From Wolfiporia cocos (taxonomy: Eukaryota; Basidiomycota; Agaricomycetes; Polyporales; Phaeolaceae), in the NCBI GenBank assembly GCA_029448655.1, contig JACCLO010000004.1, positions 4,898,001 through 4,962,000 on the forward strand: 64,000 nucleotides of DNA, read 5' to 3'. Positions 1 to 10,900 of the stretch are shown here, piece by piece. The notes beneath the pieces are model-generated. The model did not search any database. It was given only the letters and a program-made list of their open reading frames with translations, and was not told the origin of the DNA. The translations under genes and the position numbers were made by a program. Each line of letters opens with the position of its first letter. The stretch's first letter is position 1.

Positions 1-91
1 GTTCCCTCATACATACCTGATACAATGCAAGTAGGGCGCTGAAACTGACGGAACTGTAACAGAAGTATGACGCGAGCTGTCGGGCAGCTAG

Positions 92-282
92 TCAGCCCGT
101 GAGACCGGACCTCCAGTAAAGGCTACACGAACTGCTGCATATGGTACCATCAGCGAAAGCATTCTCGCCAACCATCCTCCCTTGCGTGCCTTTGATGGTC
201 CACCTGCAGGTAAGTAGCCCGTCACGCATGAAGCTCACGAACCTTCCCACATTCTGCAGCGCGAGACATCAAGCTAACATAG
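92..282 (+). CDS. 3' end of an unidentified gene (partial, begins left of window)
   Basis: A short open stretch (about 92-209) ends at a good GTAAGT donor at 210. A 50-nt intron with a TTCTGCAG acceptor follows, and a final exon at 260-282 closes in phase with a TAG stop. The spliced C terminus would read ...LRAFDGPPAARDIKLT. The upstream exon boundary is uncertain: an acceptor AGCTAG at 91 fits, but GTAACAG at about 62 is possible in another frame. I do not recognise the protein. It would run convergently towards the zinc-finger gene on the other strand, with about 280 bp between their stops. Confidence 0.4.
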
Positions 283-560
283 GGTAAGGAAACGACCGAC
301 CGTACATAACACAGAATATAGCAGAAGAGTAAGCAGCAAAGGGGACTCCGCACCGCATGATATCAACCCTATTCCATCTACTACCCGCGTATGTCCATCG
401 AGGTTAAGCATTGTAAGGGAACAAGGTGATCTGCGTGAAGGGGACGGACTGACAACGTCTTCGTATGCTCCCAATGAGACGAACGCGATGTCACCGACTG
501 CGATGAATCCATACATGAACAACAGCTAAGGAAGAATATATGAGAACCGGACCATTTGCA

Positions 561-2080
561 CTACAAGAAGTCTTCGGCCCGTGCACGTTTCTTGCCCCTA
601 TGTTCCTCAGACACAGCGTTGTCAGCCTTCGCCTCTGCAGTGCCGTCCTGATGGAGAAAGTATTTCGAGTGCCGTGATCGTCTTTCCTCCTGCATGGCGT
701 CATCAGAACATGCTTTAGATGTACAGGACAAGATACGCACTGGAGAGAAATTGGCATCTGACCACTTGAGCACCGTCTGCTTCTTGAACGGAGGGTTCGT
801 CTGCATGAGGCTGGGGATAGGCAGAGTAAGCGGGGGAGCTTGCGCTGGCGCAGCAGGTGCAGCCGCTGCTGCCGATGTCGGCGTGACTGCAGGAGACGTA
901 GCAGGAGCTGAACCCGGAGGCGGAGGTGCGGAGGCACCTGGTGCGCCAGATGGCGGCGGCGACGCTGCGTTGGGCGGCAACGGAGTAAGTGGCAAGTTTG
1001 GAGGCACTACGCCGTTCGCAAGGGGGGGAGGAGAAAATCCAGGCGGGGGAGTAAGCCCAGGAGGTAAGAAGGCTGGGAAAGGAGGTCTAGCACCAGGAGG
1101 GAAGGGAGGAACACCCGGGGGTGCACCGGGAGGGATCATGCCTGGAGGAGGAGATCCTGCGAACGGAGGTGGCATGAAGCCCGGAGGAGGAGCACTGATA
1201 ATAATGAATACATGCAGTAAGATATGAGAAGCATGTTAGAACTTACCCGGGAGGAAGCGGCATGCCAGGTGGTACAGGAAAGGGAGGAGCTCCCGGGAAA
1301 GGAGGCGGCAAAGCTCCAGGAACAAACGGCGGCGCACCTGGAGGCATGACGGGAGGAACACCAGGAGGCGACGCTGAAGGGGGTGGCATAAGACCAGGGG
1401 GAGGCATTGGAGGCGCAGCGTAGACTTGCGCAGGTGCACCGAATACGGCTCCAGAAGCGACTTCAGGTGTTGCAGGTGCCGCTGTATTTTCCGAGGCGCC
1501 CATGAGCGCTTTATGCGCCTCAAGCTGTGCTCTGAGCTCCTCTTCAGTGAGCGGGCGGTTGTCAAGCTTTGGTCGCTTGGATTGCGGCTGGGTTATGGTT
1601 CCAGGATTCAAACCTAGCTCAATTTCCTTACGACGCTTGTAATCTGCAACGTCAGGGGCGGGGATACCCTCCATGCCAAAGATCTCGACTTCATAACCGT
1701 CACGCCCAGGCAAGGCATTTTCGATGCGAGGAAGGCTGAAGTGACCATGAGCATATGCGCGAGCAGCCTGTGACCTGATACTTACTTCTCTGGCTCGAGT
1801 TTATGCACTTGCTGTATGTGCACAGCAAGACCACCGGCCGTATTCAAACGTCGGGGGCACATGTTGCATTTGAAGTGCTTTGCCTTCTGATGTTGCATTA
1901 GAACTGAGCGGATGGCTTCAGTAACACCGTAGCGTGATAGCGCATGCGACTCACCCTTCTCATCTTCGAACTCCCGCTCACAATACCAACACCACGGCCG
2001 GATAATCTGAGCCACGTAAGAGGCCGCCATGATTTCATGATCCCGGGTTAACGCACCTGCTTATTCTTCTTTTTGGCCAT
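561..2080 (-). CDS. ZNF207: BuGZ/ZNF207-like C2H2 zinc-finger protein
   Basis: Homologue of the BuGZ/ZNF207 family, nuclear two-zinc-finger proteins that bind microtubules and the Bub3 checkpoint protein and act in spindle assembly (family knowledge). Exon 1 (2057-2080) encodes MAKKKNKQ. After an intron, 1955-2006 gives [17 protein letters not shown]; 1786-1903 continues with [17 protein letters not shown] and the second finger ending [11 protein letters not shown]. The next exon starts at 1735 with the diagnostic [16 protein letters not shown]. The tail is proline/glycine-rich low-complexity sequence, as in the family, interrupted by an intron whose donor GTAAGT lies just upstream of 1249. 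A last in-phase 51-nt intron probably follows NFSP. The protein ends RAEDFL. The start is chosen from the basic MAKKK leader typical of the family. Annotating only the open frames would miss exon 1 and read through two introns. Confidence 0.88.
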
Positions 2081-2346
2081 TGCGCGACGTCGCTGAGGTG
2101 GTGGAGGCGTCGACGAAGGTGTGAGACGAAGGTGTGAGAAGGAGACCAAACAAAGTTCACAGCAATCTGGGCCACGGGCGTACGGAACACGCCGGCCGGC
2201 ACTGCGGAGTTTGCCGGTTGGCGGACTCTTTCATCATAGAATAGTACTGCGCCATGTCCTGCAGGCAGCGTTGCTTCGCTTGAGGTCACGTATTTTCTCT
2301 ATGCTCACGACACTCACGACAAACTCATCACCTCTTTGCGCGACCG

Positions 2347-4195
2347 ATGATTGGGAACTCTCTGCCCGAATACATCTTCATTCGAATATGCATCTCTGGC
2401 ATCCGCCTCATCGCACCTCTTAGCATCTTATATACCCTCGCCAGTCTGAACTATGGGTTCCTCTTGTATAACAAGTGGCTTGGAATATATGCCATTGTAG
2501 AGGCGGCATTCTATTTACTGGTGTACTTGCCGAGATGTCGGCGCTTGCAGGAGGTGAGTCGAACGGAACCTGCTACCAATGCTAGATGTACGGTCTGCGT
2601 TTCATGGCTTACAATTGAGGGCATGGTTCACCATTGATATTGGTCATTGAAAATCTACTCAGGAGCCGTCCGATAGTCTGCATTCACAATCCCAATGCAA
2701 CGTGGTTGGGGTCGCGACTCAGCCTCTTCGCGATGGCTTTTGATTAAGCAGTCGTTCAGCTTCTGTTCTTTATGATAGGAGTCGCAAGCACAAACTCGAA
2801 CTCACGCTTATATTGCCCCAAAATTAGGCCGCCGTACATCCAACTCCATTGCCCAAAGCAGAGCGCGAGAAATTGTTCGAGAAATGTTCTCTCCACATTA
2901 CTGAGTCCAATTCAGCTACTGGTTGGTTCTTTAACTCGAGCGCCACCTCGATCAAACGAGAGAATATGAGAGAATGGCTACTCTGGGCGATCTTTGGATC
3001 TCATCAAGGAAATGCGAAGGAAGAATGGACAGAGGAGTTGGATGGCTATCTCACCAAGCTCGACGAACTTTCCGGTACAAAGATGGACCCGGGCCACAAC
3101 GAATCTGTGTCCAGTATGAGAACTACAATTGACCCAGTCGTGACGGTCCACAGGCCGCTCATCTGGTACACGGCAAGTATACGACATGAGTATATGATTC
3201 TTATCGACCCGGCTTACACGTCTTGTCCCAGGTTGTAGCCATTGTAGATACTATCACTGTCGTGCAAATGTTGTCCGGGGGATTCAAGCACTTCGATAGT
3301 GGTAGTCCCTTCAAGTGCTTCCCGCCGAGATGGGTGTCGGTGTTCTCTCGGCATTCTCCTGACCCAGAATTATCGTATTGGTACCGACCGCACCGCTCGA
3401 AAACGAAGAAGCCGGTGCTGTTTCTTCATGGTATCGGCGTACGTCTCGCCAGTTATCGCGTCATCTCAGTTGTTCATGTCTATTCAGATCGGACTTTGGC
3501 CCTACGTTTCATTCCTCCTCGAGCTAGCCGCAGGGGACCCAGACGTAGGCATCATCGCCGTCGAGAACCTTTCCATTAGCATGCGCATCTCTCCGCCGCC
3601 TCTTCCCCGCCAGGCCATGCTCGCGAAACTTGCACGCATCCTTGACCGACATGGCCTTCTGTCCTTTGTTCTCACAGCACACTCCTATGGAACAGTGCTC
3701 GCAGCGCACATCTTGCGGGATCACGAGTTCTCCAGACGTGTATCTGCCGTGTTGCTCGTCGATCCGATCCCGTTCCTGTTGTACCTCCCCGCCGTCGCCT
3801 ATAACTTCGTCTACCGCGTGCCGCGCACCGCGAGCGAGTGGCAGCTGTGGTATTTCGCTAGTCGCGACCCGGACATTGCGCGTGCGCTCGCGCGGCACTT
3901 CTTCTGGGTTGAGAACGTCCTGTGGAAGGAAGACCTCGAGGGCCGCGAGTGTGCGGTAGTGCTGTGCGGGAAAGATCAAATTGTCGACGGACGCCAGGTT
4001 CGACGATATTTAACTGGCGAGGAGGACGAGCACGCGCAATTTAGATGGCGCAAGGATGGGTTGGAGGTGCTCTTCTATCCGGATCTAGATCACTCAAATC
4101 AATTCGACAAGGCAGAGCTGAGACGGCCGATGGTAGACATCGTTTTGCGCTTTGTGCGATTACCGGACTCAGCGTCCAACTCGTATACGTCGTAG
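2347..4195 (+). CDS. Membrane-anchored alpha/beta hydrolase-fold protein
   Basis: Four exons (2347-2553, 2828-3172, 3232-3438, 3488-4195) give 488 residues. The N terminus has two hydrophobic segments (about residues 10-60), suggesting anchoring to a membrane with the hydrolase domain attached. The segment after the first intron, HPTPLPKAEREKLFEKC, and the later LFLHGIGIGLWPY (oxyanion region) are typical of a basidiomycete alpha/beta-hydrolase family. The nucleophile elbow is AHSYGT. Candidate acid and histidine are in GKDQIVDG and DLDHSNQF. The substrate is unknown; esterase or lipase-like activity is likely. Intron 2 has a GC donor (CG|GCAAGT at 3173) and intron 1 is long for this window (274 nt). 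The downstream neighbour converges from the other strand, ending 122 bp away. Confidence 0.85.
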
Positions 4196-4317
4196 ATAGA
4201 GTTTCCTGCACAACAAGATTATGTCCATCTCTATCGACACATTTGTATAAAGTCTAGAAAGACATCCATGTCCTCATTGTATATTCACTCTGTACGCTTA
4301 TATCCTGTAATGGCCAC

Positions 4318-5262
4318 CTAGTAAGCAATACTCACGCACTTTCCCTCCCATTTCTCCCAATTTGGGAGGAGGCCATCAACCAAGAAATGCCCCACGTCTC
4401 GGCGCGATATCGTGTAGCCATTCCCTAGATCCCTATCGGCGGTTCTGTAAGGCAGCGTCCCGCCTGGTGTGCTCTTATCTCCCCTGCACGCGCCATCCGT
4501 CAGCATGGCTGGGCGCACGACGACAACATGTTTCAGCTGGCCCGGCTCAGGTAGCCCAGGAGTGCTCTGCCAGTTCGCACCAACGACAGCCTCCTCCGGC
4601 TCCTCGTCCGCCCACGCCCACCCAGCGCAGTGGGCCAGCACGCGCTCGGTGCCGAGTTTGTCCGCGTGTGGGACCTGTAGCAGCCAGCCGTAGAGCGGCT
4701 TGAGCAGCAATGGGAGTGCCTTACGCGAAGCACGAGAGAGGCCAATTGAGGAGATGACGATGATGCGAGGTTGTGAGGAAGGTTCGCGGCAGGAGGCAGG
4801 GAGCGTGCTGAGGACGGTGAGGAGTGCTTGTGTGCAGAGATTGCGCGGCGTGATTACAAACCCTTGCGTTGGACTGAACGAATTGGGCAAACCGCCTGTT
4901 GTGATAATAGGTAAATGGCAACGCGGGACGACGAAGAATAGACACCAACCTACAGTGAAGAGAACGAGGTCGACGTGGGCATTCCTATTCTGCGCTGTCG
5001 ACCAGCCGCGACGTACATCTTCCGCATTGAGCGCGTCGCCTTGGACGAGACGCGCATGGCCGGACTTAATGAAGTTCTGCATTTCTTCGTCCTCATCAAA
5101 AGCGGAGGGAGATCGTAGGAGAAATGTGATCGCTGCCCCCTGACCTGGATTGACATAATGTCCGGTTAGAATGCCGGTCTATGCTCGTAGGTACTCACGG
5201 AGCAGTTGTAGAGAAGCGTAGTATCCGATGTTGCGAGATGCTCCAATGGCGAATACGTTCAT
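4318..5262 (-). CDS. NAD(P)-binding Rossmann-fold protein (NmrA/atypical SDR-like)
   Basis: Three exons (5199-5262, 4950-5144, 4318-4895) join in phase to 278 residues. The N terminus MNVFAIGASRNIGYY carries the glycine-rich dinucleotide-binding turn (GASxxIG) immediately after the first beta strand, and is followed by a second strand with ITFLLRS. The middle reads LVLFTVGG across the second intron, then FVITPRNLCTQALL and IIVISSIGLSR, all typical of fungal NAD(P)-binding domain proteins. There is no clear Tyr-x-x-x-Lys pair of classical SDRs, so it may be a sensor or an atypical reductase. The start lies in a short exon with donor GTGAGT at 5198. Both introns are 54 nt. The 5' side faces the retroelement insertion. 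Confidence 0.82.
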
Positions 5263-5539
5263 GGTGTAAGCGGCCTGGGGCTCTGTAGTGCATCATCTGA
5301 GAATTTATACAGATCGTGCAGCGCGAAGCCACGGGTGAAACCTTTACAGAGGCTGTGGAAATGTCAGATGCGCATGCGCATTGACAGCGAGCCAGCGGGC
5401 CGCGCAACCACTCCGGAGGATAGGAGTCATAGGGACACCGCTGCAGCACTACGCATCCGGCCGCAGGACTACGTAGTGACAGCTGTCGTTTTGAAACGTT
5501 GATAGTTGATAGACTAAGTCTCTTTAGTTTGCCGCGTTG

Positions 5540-5582
5540 AGCATGTGACATACCAGAGAGAGAGAGAGAGACAACCATTTAT
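5540..5582 (+). repeat. Left copy of probable target-site duplication, with (AG)n
   Basis: AGCATGTGACATACCAG followed by an AG microsatellite and ACAACCATTTAT. The same 17-mer and the same trailing sequence recur at 7081-7119 on the other side of the LINE fragment. The copies differ mainly in length and content of the AG run, which is expected of microsatellite slippage after insertion. Confidence 0.7.
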
Positions 5583-7080
5583 ACCCCGCAGTCAGTATCC
5601 TAAGTACATGTGCGGCAGCTAACTAGAGCCACGGTGGAAGTGAAGAGTATCGTAAGATGGAGTAGGGTGGTGTGAGCGGTCGTACTTATGTTATGTATCG
5701 TAAATCATGTTCATGGTCGTTGCCGGTAATGGCGGTGAGGTTGGCTTACCCTGGGTCAAAAACCATCCGGGGGCCGTCTTGTTTGATAAAAGCGCAGGAG
5801 TGTTTGAGGAAAGATATGAGTGCCCGCCAACCCTTGACGGTACCGAGGATGAAGGAGAGTTGCAATGAAGGTGAGGCTTCGCGAAGGAAGGAGCGAGCGT
5901 GGTTGTGTATAGGACAGTGTAGTAGGACGTGACGTCTTGTTTGGATAGTGGTGTTGTCGCATGGACATAGTGGTGATTCGTTGGGTACGAAGCGTTGATA
6001 GTATTCGCCGATAAAGGCGTGGCCTGTGATGCATTGCAAGAGGCGAGATTGGATGTGTCGTGTTTCCGTAAATTTCCGTAAGACCGGGTGAAGTGTGTAC
6101 GTAGGTAGTGAGGTTAACGCATATCTCGAAGAGTTTATGCGGTTTTTAGAAACCCACTCCTTTTGCCAGCGTCGTAAAGTGCGTTGGCGTGCAGTGGACC
6201 GTAACCATGTAATTGTGGGTGGTACATGGGGTAGTAGAACGGCCGCGCGTGCGAGCTGGTCGACGTGTTCAATTCCCGGAATGCCCTTGTGACTGGGGCA
6301 CCAATGAATGGTGACGGAAATATTAGGGTACGTGCTAAGGAGTTCATCGGTAGCGTCATGGAAGAGGATGCTGTTGAGTTGGCCGGGGTGTTTCGACGTG
6401 TCGTAGACTTTGTCGATGACTGCAGTGTTATCGATGAAGTAATGAATGTGGGTGGTACGGTGAAAGTGTGTGGGTAGAATGTCAAGGATGCGATTAGCGG
6501 CCAGGGCAGCTGCGCAAAGTTCGGCATCGAACGAAGTGGCTTGTGGGCTGAGGCCTCTCGCCTCATCATGAATGCATTTGCCGAGATGAGTGACCAGGAA
6601 TGCCGCACCGGTATATGGTTTACGGCGGTAGCGTGGTGTGCGAGAGGATCCGTCTGTATAGATGGCTAAGTGGTCAGGGTTGGCGGCGATGACGTCGAGT
6701 AGGTGTTTAATACGACGACGATGTGTGGTGCGTTCTGGTTTTGTTGACTTCTGCGCAATGGTATCAAATTGAAGACGGGTGCCCCATTTCGGTTGACGAT
6801 CCCAGGGTGCCTGTATGAAAGGGTCAGTGCGTTCAGTATCTGTAGGGAGTAGGTGGTGTATGTAGGTAATTGGATTCGTATATGGGTAGGTCTTGTTGAT
6901 CGTGTGTATCGTAAGGGGGTATGGTTGTCGTACGTTGGAGTAACGACGGTTATGTATAGGGGAGTTGCTAGGTAGGGTACGTGTACGGATGGCATTCTGA
7001 GTAACGAGGTGATGTAGGGTAAGGGGAATGGGGAGAATGGATGCTAGATGTTCTCGAGAATCGATAGGGGTAGTGCGGAA
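5583..7080 (-). mobile_element. 5'-truncated LINE (non-LTR retrotransposon) insertion
   Basis: The segment between the two direct repeats carries the C-terminal part of a LINE polyprotein on the minus strand. Only the end of the reverse-transcriptase region, the RNase H domain and the cysteine-rich tail are present. Truncation at the 5' end plus long flanking direct repeats is the normal outcome of target-primed reverse transcription. The 3' untranslated part is about 160 bp with no clear poly(A) tail. It lies between the NAD(P)-binding gene and the ATP synthase j gene and interrupts neither. Confidence 0.8.
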
Positions 7081-7092
7081 AGCATGTGACAT
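5746..7092 (-). CDS. LINE polyprotein remnant: RT end plus RNase H domain
   Basis: A 448-residue open frame. Residues about 1-60 match the linker after the reverse-transcriptase thumb, including LPIPLTLHHLVTQNAIRTRTLP. An RNase H fold follows with candidate catalytic acids in IYTDGSSR, SFDAELCA, YFIDNTAV and the late HVDQLAR. The C terminus has the Cys/His cluster CPCDN...RRHVLLHCP seen in fungal LINE ORF2 products. The nominal ATG falls inside the right-hand flanking repeat, so it is host DNA and the frame is a truncated remnant rather than a gene with its own start. It has not acquired stops, which suggests a fairly recent insertion. Confidence 0.8.
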   Translation of the reverse strand: MSHAFRTTPIDSREHLASILPIPLTLHHLVTQNAIRTRTLPSNSPIHNRRYSNVRQPYPLTIHTINKTYPYTNPITYIHHLLPTDTERTDPFIQAPWDRQPKWGTRLQFDTIAQKSTKPERTTHRRRIKHLLDVIAANPDHLAIYTDGSSRTPRYRRKPYTGAAFLVTHLGKCIHDEARGLSPQATSFDAELCAAALAANRILDILPTHFHRTTHIHYFIDNTAVIDKVYDTSKHPGQLNSILFHDATDELLSTYPNISVTIHWCPSHKGIPGIEHVDQLARAAVLLPHVPPTITWLRSTARQRTLRRWQKEWVSKNRINSSRYALTSLPTYTLHPVLRKFTETRHIQSRLLQCITGHAFIGEYYQRFVPNESPLCPCDNTTIQTRRHVLLHCPIHNHARSFLREASPSLQLSFILGTVKGWRALISFLKHSCAFIKQDGPRMVFDPG

Positions 7093-7119
7093 ACCAGCTG
7101 CAGAGAGACAAACATTTAT
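7081..7119 (+). repeat. Right copy of probable target-site duplication
   Basis: AGCATGTGACATACCAG then CTGCAGAGAG and ACAAACATTTAT, matching 5540-5582 apart from the AG-run and one substitution. It marks the 5' boundary of the truncated LINE. Confidence 0.7.
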
Positions 7120-7358
7120 GACATACCATTGATCATCTACCTCAGGCCTTAAGTTACAAGGCGATCGCGTGTTGACTTACGCCTGACCACAGGTTTACGA
7201 ACAATTAGCCTTCCATGAGGTCTGAGGAATGAGCACTTCTTGGCCAGGATCAAACAAGCAGTGTTGTGATTTTTGCAGCACGAATGATCCCCACGGGTAG
7301 TGGTGAGGTGCATACAGCCGAGTCCTATATTGCTCTACAGGGATATCGCATAACAGTT

Positions 7359-7655
7359 CTAGTGGTGCGACTCCTTAGCGATCTGCGCTGCGTAAGGGTT
7401 GCGAGGGTCCTTCGCATGCTCCTCAGCTGCAGAACGCGTTAGACGACTTGGCGAGCTGGGAGAAGGCTACAAACGCACAGCGAACGCCCATATCCTGCAT
7501 CTTTCCGACAAGGTACAAAGTCAATGACCCCGCTGCAATGAACGGCCACATAGGCTTGGCGAACTAACGAAAGCACAGACGTGAGCATGTTAGAAGTTAG
7601 GGCAGACCAAAAGACGTGCAGGCGTCGGCCACTTGCGGAGACCCAGGAAGCTCAT
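7359..7655 (-). CDS. ATP18: ATP synthase subunit j (small F1Fo subunit)
   Basis: A 66-residue protein in three short exons: 7608-7655 (MSFLGLRKWPTPARLL), 7479-7563 (FAKPMWPFIAAGSLTLYLVG and on) and 7359-7426 (...EEHAKDPRNPYAAQIAKESHH). Subunit j of the mitochondrial ATP synthase membrane sector has this size, a single membrane span beginning at a (W)PF motif, and a conserved KDPRNP close to the C terminus. Intron 1 is about 44 nt with a weak GTCTGC donor and CTAAC branch point; intron 2 has a GTGCGT donor and TTCTGCAG acceptor. All phases fit. It is transcribed divergently from VPS11 across about 300 bp, which probably holds both promoters. Confidence 0.85.
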
Positions 7656-7958
7656 GTTGGGCTATATTCTGTGCAAACGTGTAAATGTGTTAGCCTCACA
7701 AGTTGTATCTCAAGGACGAGGGATACACGCACGAGAGAGACGGCAGCAGCAAGTGGTGAGGATGAGGTCGTTGAGCGATCGGGACAGTCAGGACCAGTGA
7801 CGGGCGCTTGCGGGAATGCCGTCACGTTTTCCACGCTTTGTATCATTATCTACAATGGGTCTTTTCATTGCTTTGAACGCGCTGTTACAGCGTCTTCAAG
7901 TCAGTGAAGGCATTGTTTACGACACCCAATATCATCGCCCAACCTCCTCGGACCATCA
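7656..7958. promoter_or_regulatory. Divergent ATP18/VPS11 intergenic promoter region
   Basis: The 303-bp gap separates the ATG codons of two divergently transcribed genes. I see no clear TATA box and no convincing ORF that fits either gene. Confidence 0.45.
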
Positions 7959-10900
7959 ATGTCGACTCAGCCTCCTGTGTTAACGGCTCCAGCAGTAAGT
8001 ATTCATATGTCTGGAACGTCCGTACTCAGCCGAATGATTGAGAGTTGGGCATAGTGGAGGCAATTCACATTCTTCGACCTGATACCCGTGAAGGATGCCC
8101 ATGATCTGGGCAGCTCACCCGAAGTATTCAAGGTGCATATTCTCAAGAGACACATACATGGGTTCTCCTGATTCTGGACCTAGAAAACTCCAGAGATCTC
8201 CGCAATTGCATCTTCCTCAGAAGGGCCCTTGATTGCAGATATTCACGGGAGCGTGTTTCTCCTCAATCACGAGTTCGAGGTTGTTAAGAGTTGGGTCGCG
8301 CACGTCGGCGGACGAGTTACTCACTTAATTGAGCGTAAGGGAATACTCATTACCTTGGGGGTGTGTTACACGTTACAGTCAGGCAATGCACTTGCGGCTG
8401 ACTAATTCACCCAGGAGGAGGATACTGCTCGACATCCGTTCCTCAAGGTTTGGGATCTCGAGCACAGCGACAAGAAGACTGGCGCACCCGTTCTTCTACG
8501 GTCAACGAAGGTACAGAGTGGGAGTCGTCCCCACCCGGTATGTTCAATAGTACTTGCTGTGATCTTCTCTCATACCTTCTTGTTCGTACTCAGGTCTCCG
8601 CAATAGCCCTCTCTGCGACACTCGCATACCTCGCTATCGGGCTTGCTGACGGCACTGTGCTCCTGTATCGTCATCTCGACCAGTCTATCTTCTCTGGTTC
8701 AACATCACTATCTTCTCTCCCTAAAGCGCGTGTCATCCATGAGTCCTCCGCCGAGCCCGTTACAGGTCTCGGCTTCCGCGAACCAAATGAAGATATTCCG
8801 CACATATACCTGTTCATTGTCACTCTAAATCGCGTTCTTGCATTTCAAACGTCCGGGAAAGGCAGTGGGGCCGGCCCGGCAGTCGTCAGTGAAGTCGGGT
8901 GCGGGCTTGGTTGCGCTGCTATGGACTGGCAAGCGAGGGATATGATTGTAGCGAAAGATGAGGCGATATACTTCTGTGAGACCGACAATAGGGGCTCGTC
9001 CTATGCTTATGAAGGTGAGTAGCATATATGGGTCTCGGGCAATGGCTCACTCGATGACAGGTCAGAAAGCGGCCATACATACTTACATGAACTACGTCAT
9101 TATCGTTTCTCCTCCATTCACACCCACTGCGGGTGCTGCCTCTGCGACTGTCCGCAATTTTGTGAAGAGCAACGGGTCAGGAAGCTCGGAGATCACGAAA
9201 GTGACGGTGTTCGATCCAGAGAACAAATTCGTCGCGTATTCTGGCACATTCACCGAGGGTGTACGTGAGGTCATCTCTGCATGGGACAAAGTCTACGTCC
9301 TGGCCAATGACGGTACAGTAAGGCTTGCCCCGAGCTATCTTTGTCATTGGCTCATATCTGAGTGCTGTAGCTTTCCTGCTTGGAGGAGAAGCCGACATCC
9401 GTCAAACTTGATATGTTGTACAGGAAGGGCATGTATTCGGTTGCTCTTAGTCTCGCCAAGACGCAGCGCCTCGACGAGTCGAGTGTGGCTGATGTTCACC
9501 GCCAGTTTGGTGACCACCTGTATTCAAAGGGAGAGTATGATGGAGCGATGCAGCAGTTTGTGAAGACTATCGGCTATGTGCAGCCAAGTTACGTCATTCG
9601 CAAGGTATGTGAACTGAAGTTCACCACTTGGGGAGATGGAGTTTGACGAACTGTCATACAGTTCCTCGATGCGCAGCGCATTCACAACCTCGTCACGTAC
9701 CTTCAAGAGCTGCATTCGCTCGGCCGTGCTAATTCAGATCACACCACTCTTCTACTTAACACCTATACTAAGCTGAAGGACGTGACACGGCTGGACAGTT
9801 TCATCAAGCGCGAATCATCACGCGAGACCGACGAACTCCCCTTTGACCTTGACACAGCCATTCGTGTTTGTCGTCAAGCGGGCTATTTCGAGCATGCGTC
9901 GTATCTGGCGAAGAAGTATGAACGGCACGAAGACTATCTCAGAATTCAAATCGAGGATGCCGGCAACTACAAAGATGCTCTCATGTATCTGAGGAGATTA
10001 GGCACAGAAGCTGTACGTATCGCACAGCTAGTAGAATCACGATTTAGATGGTCATTTTGTCGCTCCGTTGACAGGCAGAGGCTAACCTTGCGCGCTACGG
10101 ACGTGCCATGCTGAACAACCTCCCGGAGGAGACTACTCAGCTCTTGATTGATATCTGCACCAGCCTTGCCCCTTTGTCGTTTGAAGAAGACGAGCCCGAG
10201 CGCGCGACGCCAGTACGACAGCCTAGCACGACCGGCGCATCCTATTTGTCCTATCTGGCGATTAACAGATCGTCCACGCCAGCCCCTACTTCAGCCTCTG
10301 GCGATGCTCCGCCTTCATCAGCATCGATGATAACCGTCAAGCCAGGCATGCCGCCTAGACGCGACTCACTACATGACATCTCCAGGACAGCCACACCCCC
10401 GCCCTCGACGCCCACAGCCGCGGCCCCTGCAAAAGCTCGTGTCAGCAGCGTGAAGCGTCCCTCTCCACGCCTGTATTTTGCGCATTTCATCGACCATATG
10501 GACCACTTCGTACGCTTCCTTGAAGCAGTGGCGCTGCGGCGATGGGGTCAGAGCGTCGACCCCATTTCTGATGCCAACTTCACTGTTGAGTCAGATTCGA
10601 ATGCGGACATGGAGGCGGAGCGGCGCGATCAGGTCGCTGTCTGGAACACACTGTTTGAGCTGTATCTTGGCGCAGCAGACGCCGACAAGGCTCTGCGCGT
10701 GCTCAAAAGTGATCAGCTCCCTTACGACCCAACGCACGCCCTCGTCTTGTGCTCGACGCGCGAGTTCACACCGGGACTCGTACTTCTGTGGGAGCGCGCC
10801 GGAATGCATGAGGACGTGCTGCGCTTTTGGATGGATGCATATCGTTCAGGGACGACAGACGGCGCAGATGCATCTACTGAGGTCGTACGTGCTTTGACGC

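Noticed and set aside
694..1227. Gly/Ala-rich plus-strand frame
   Set aside because: Antisense of the proline-rich tail of the BuGZ-like gene.
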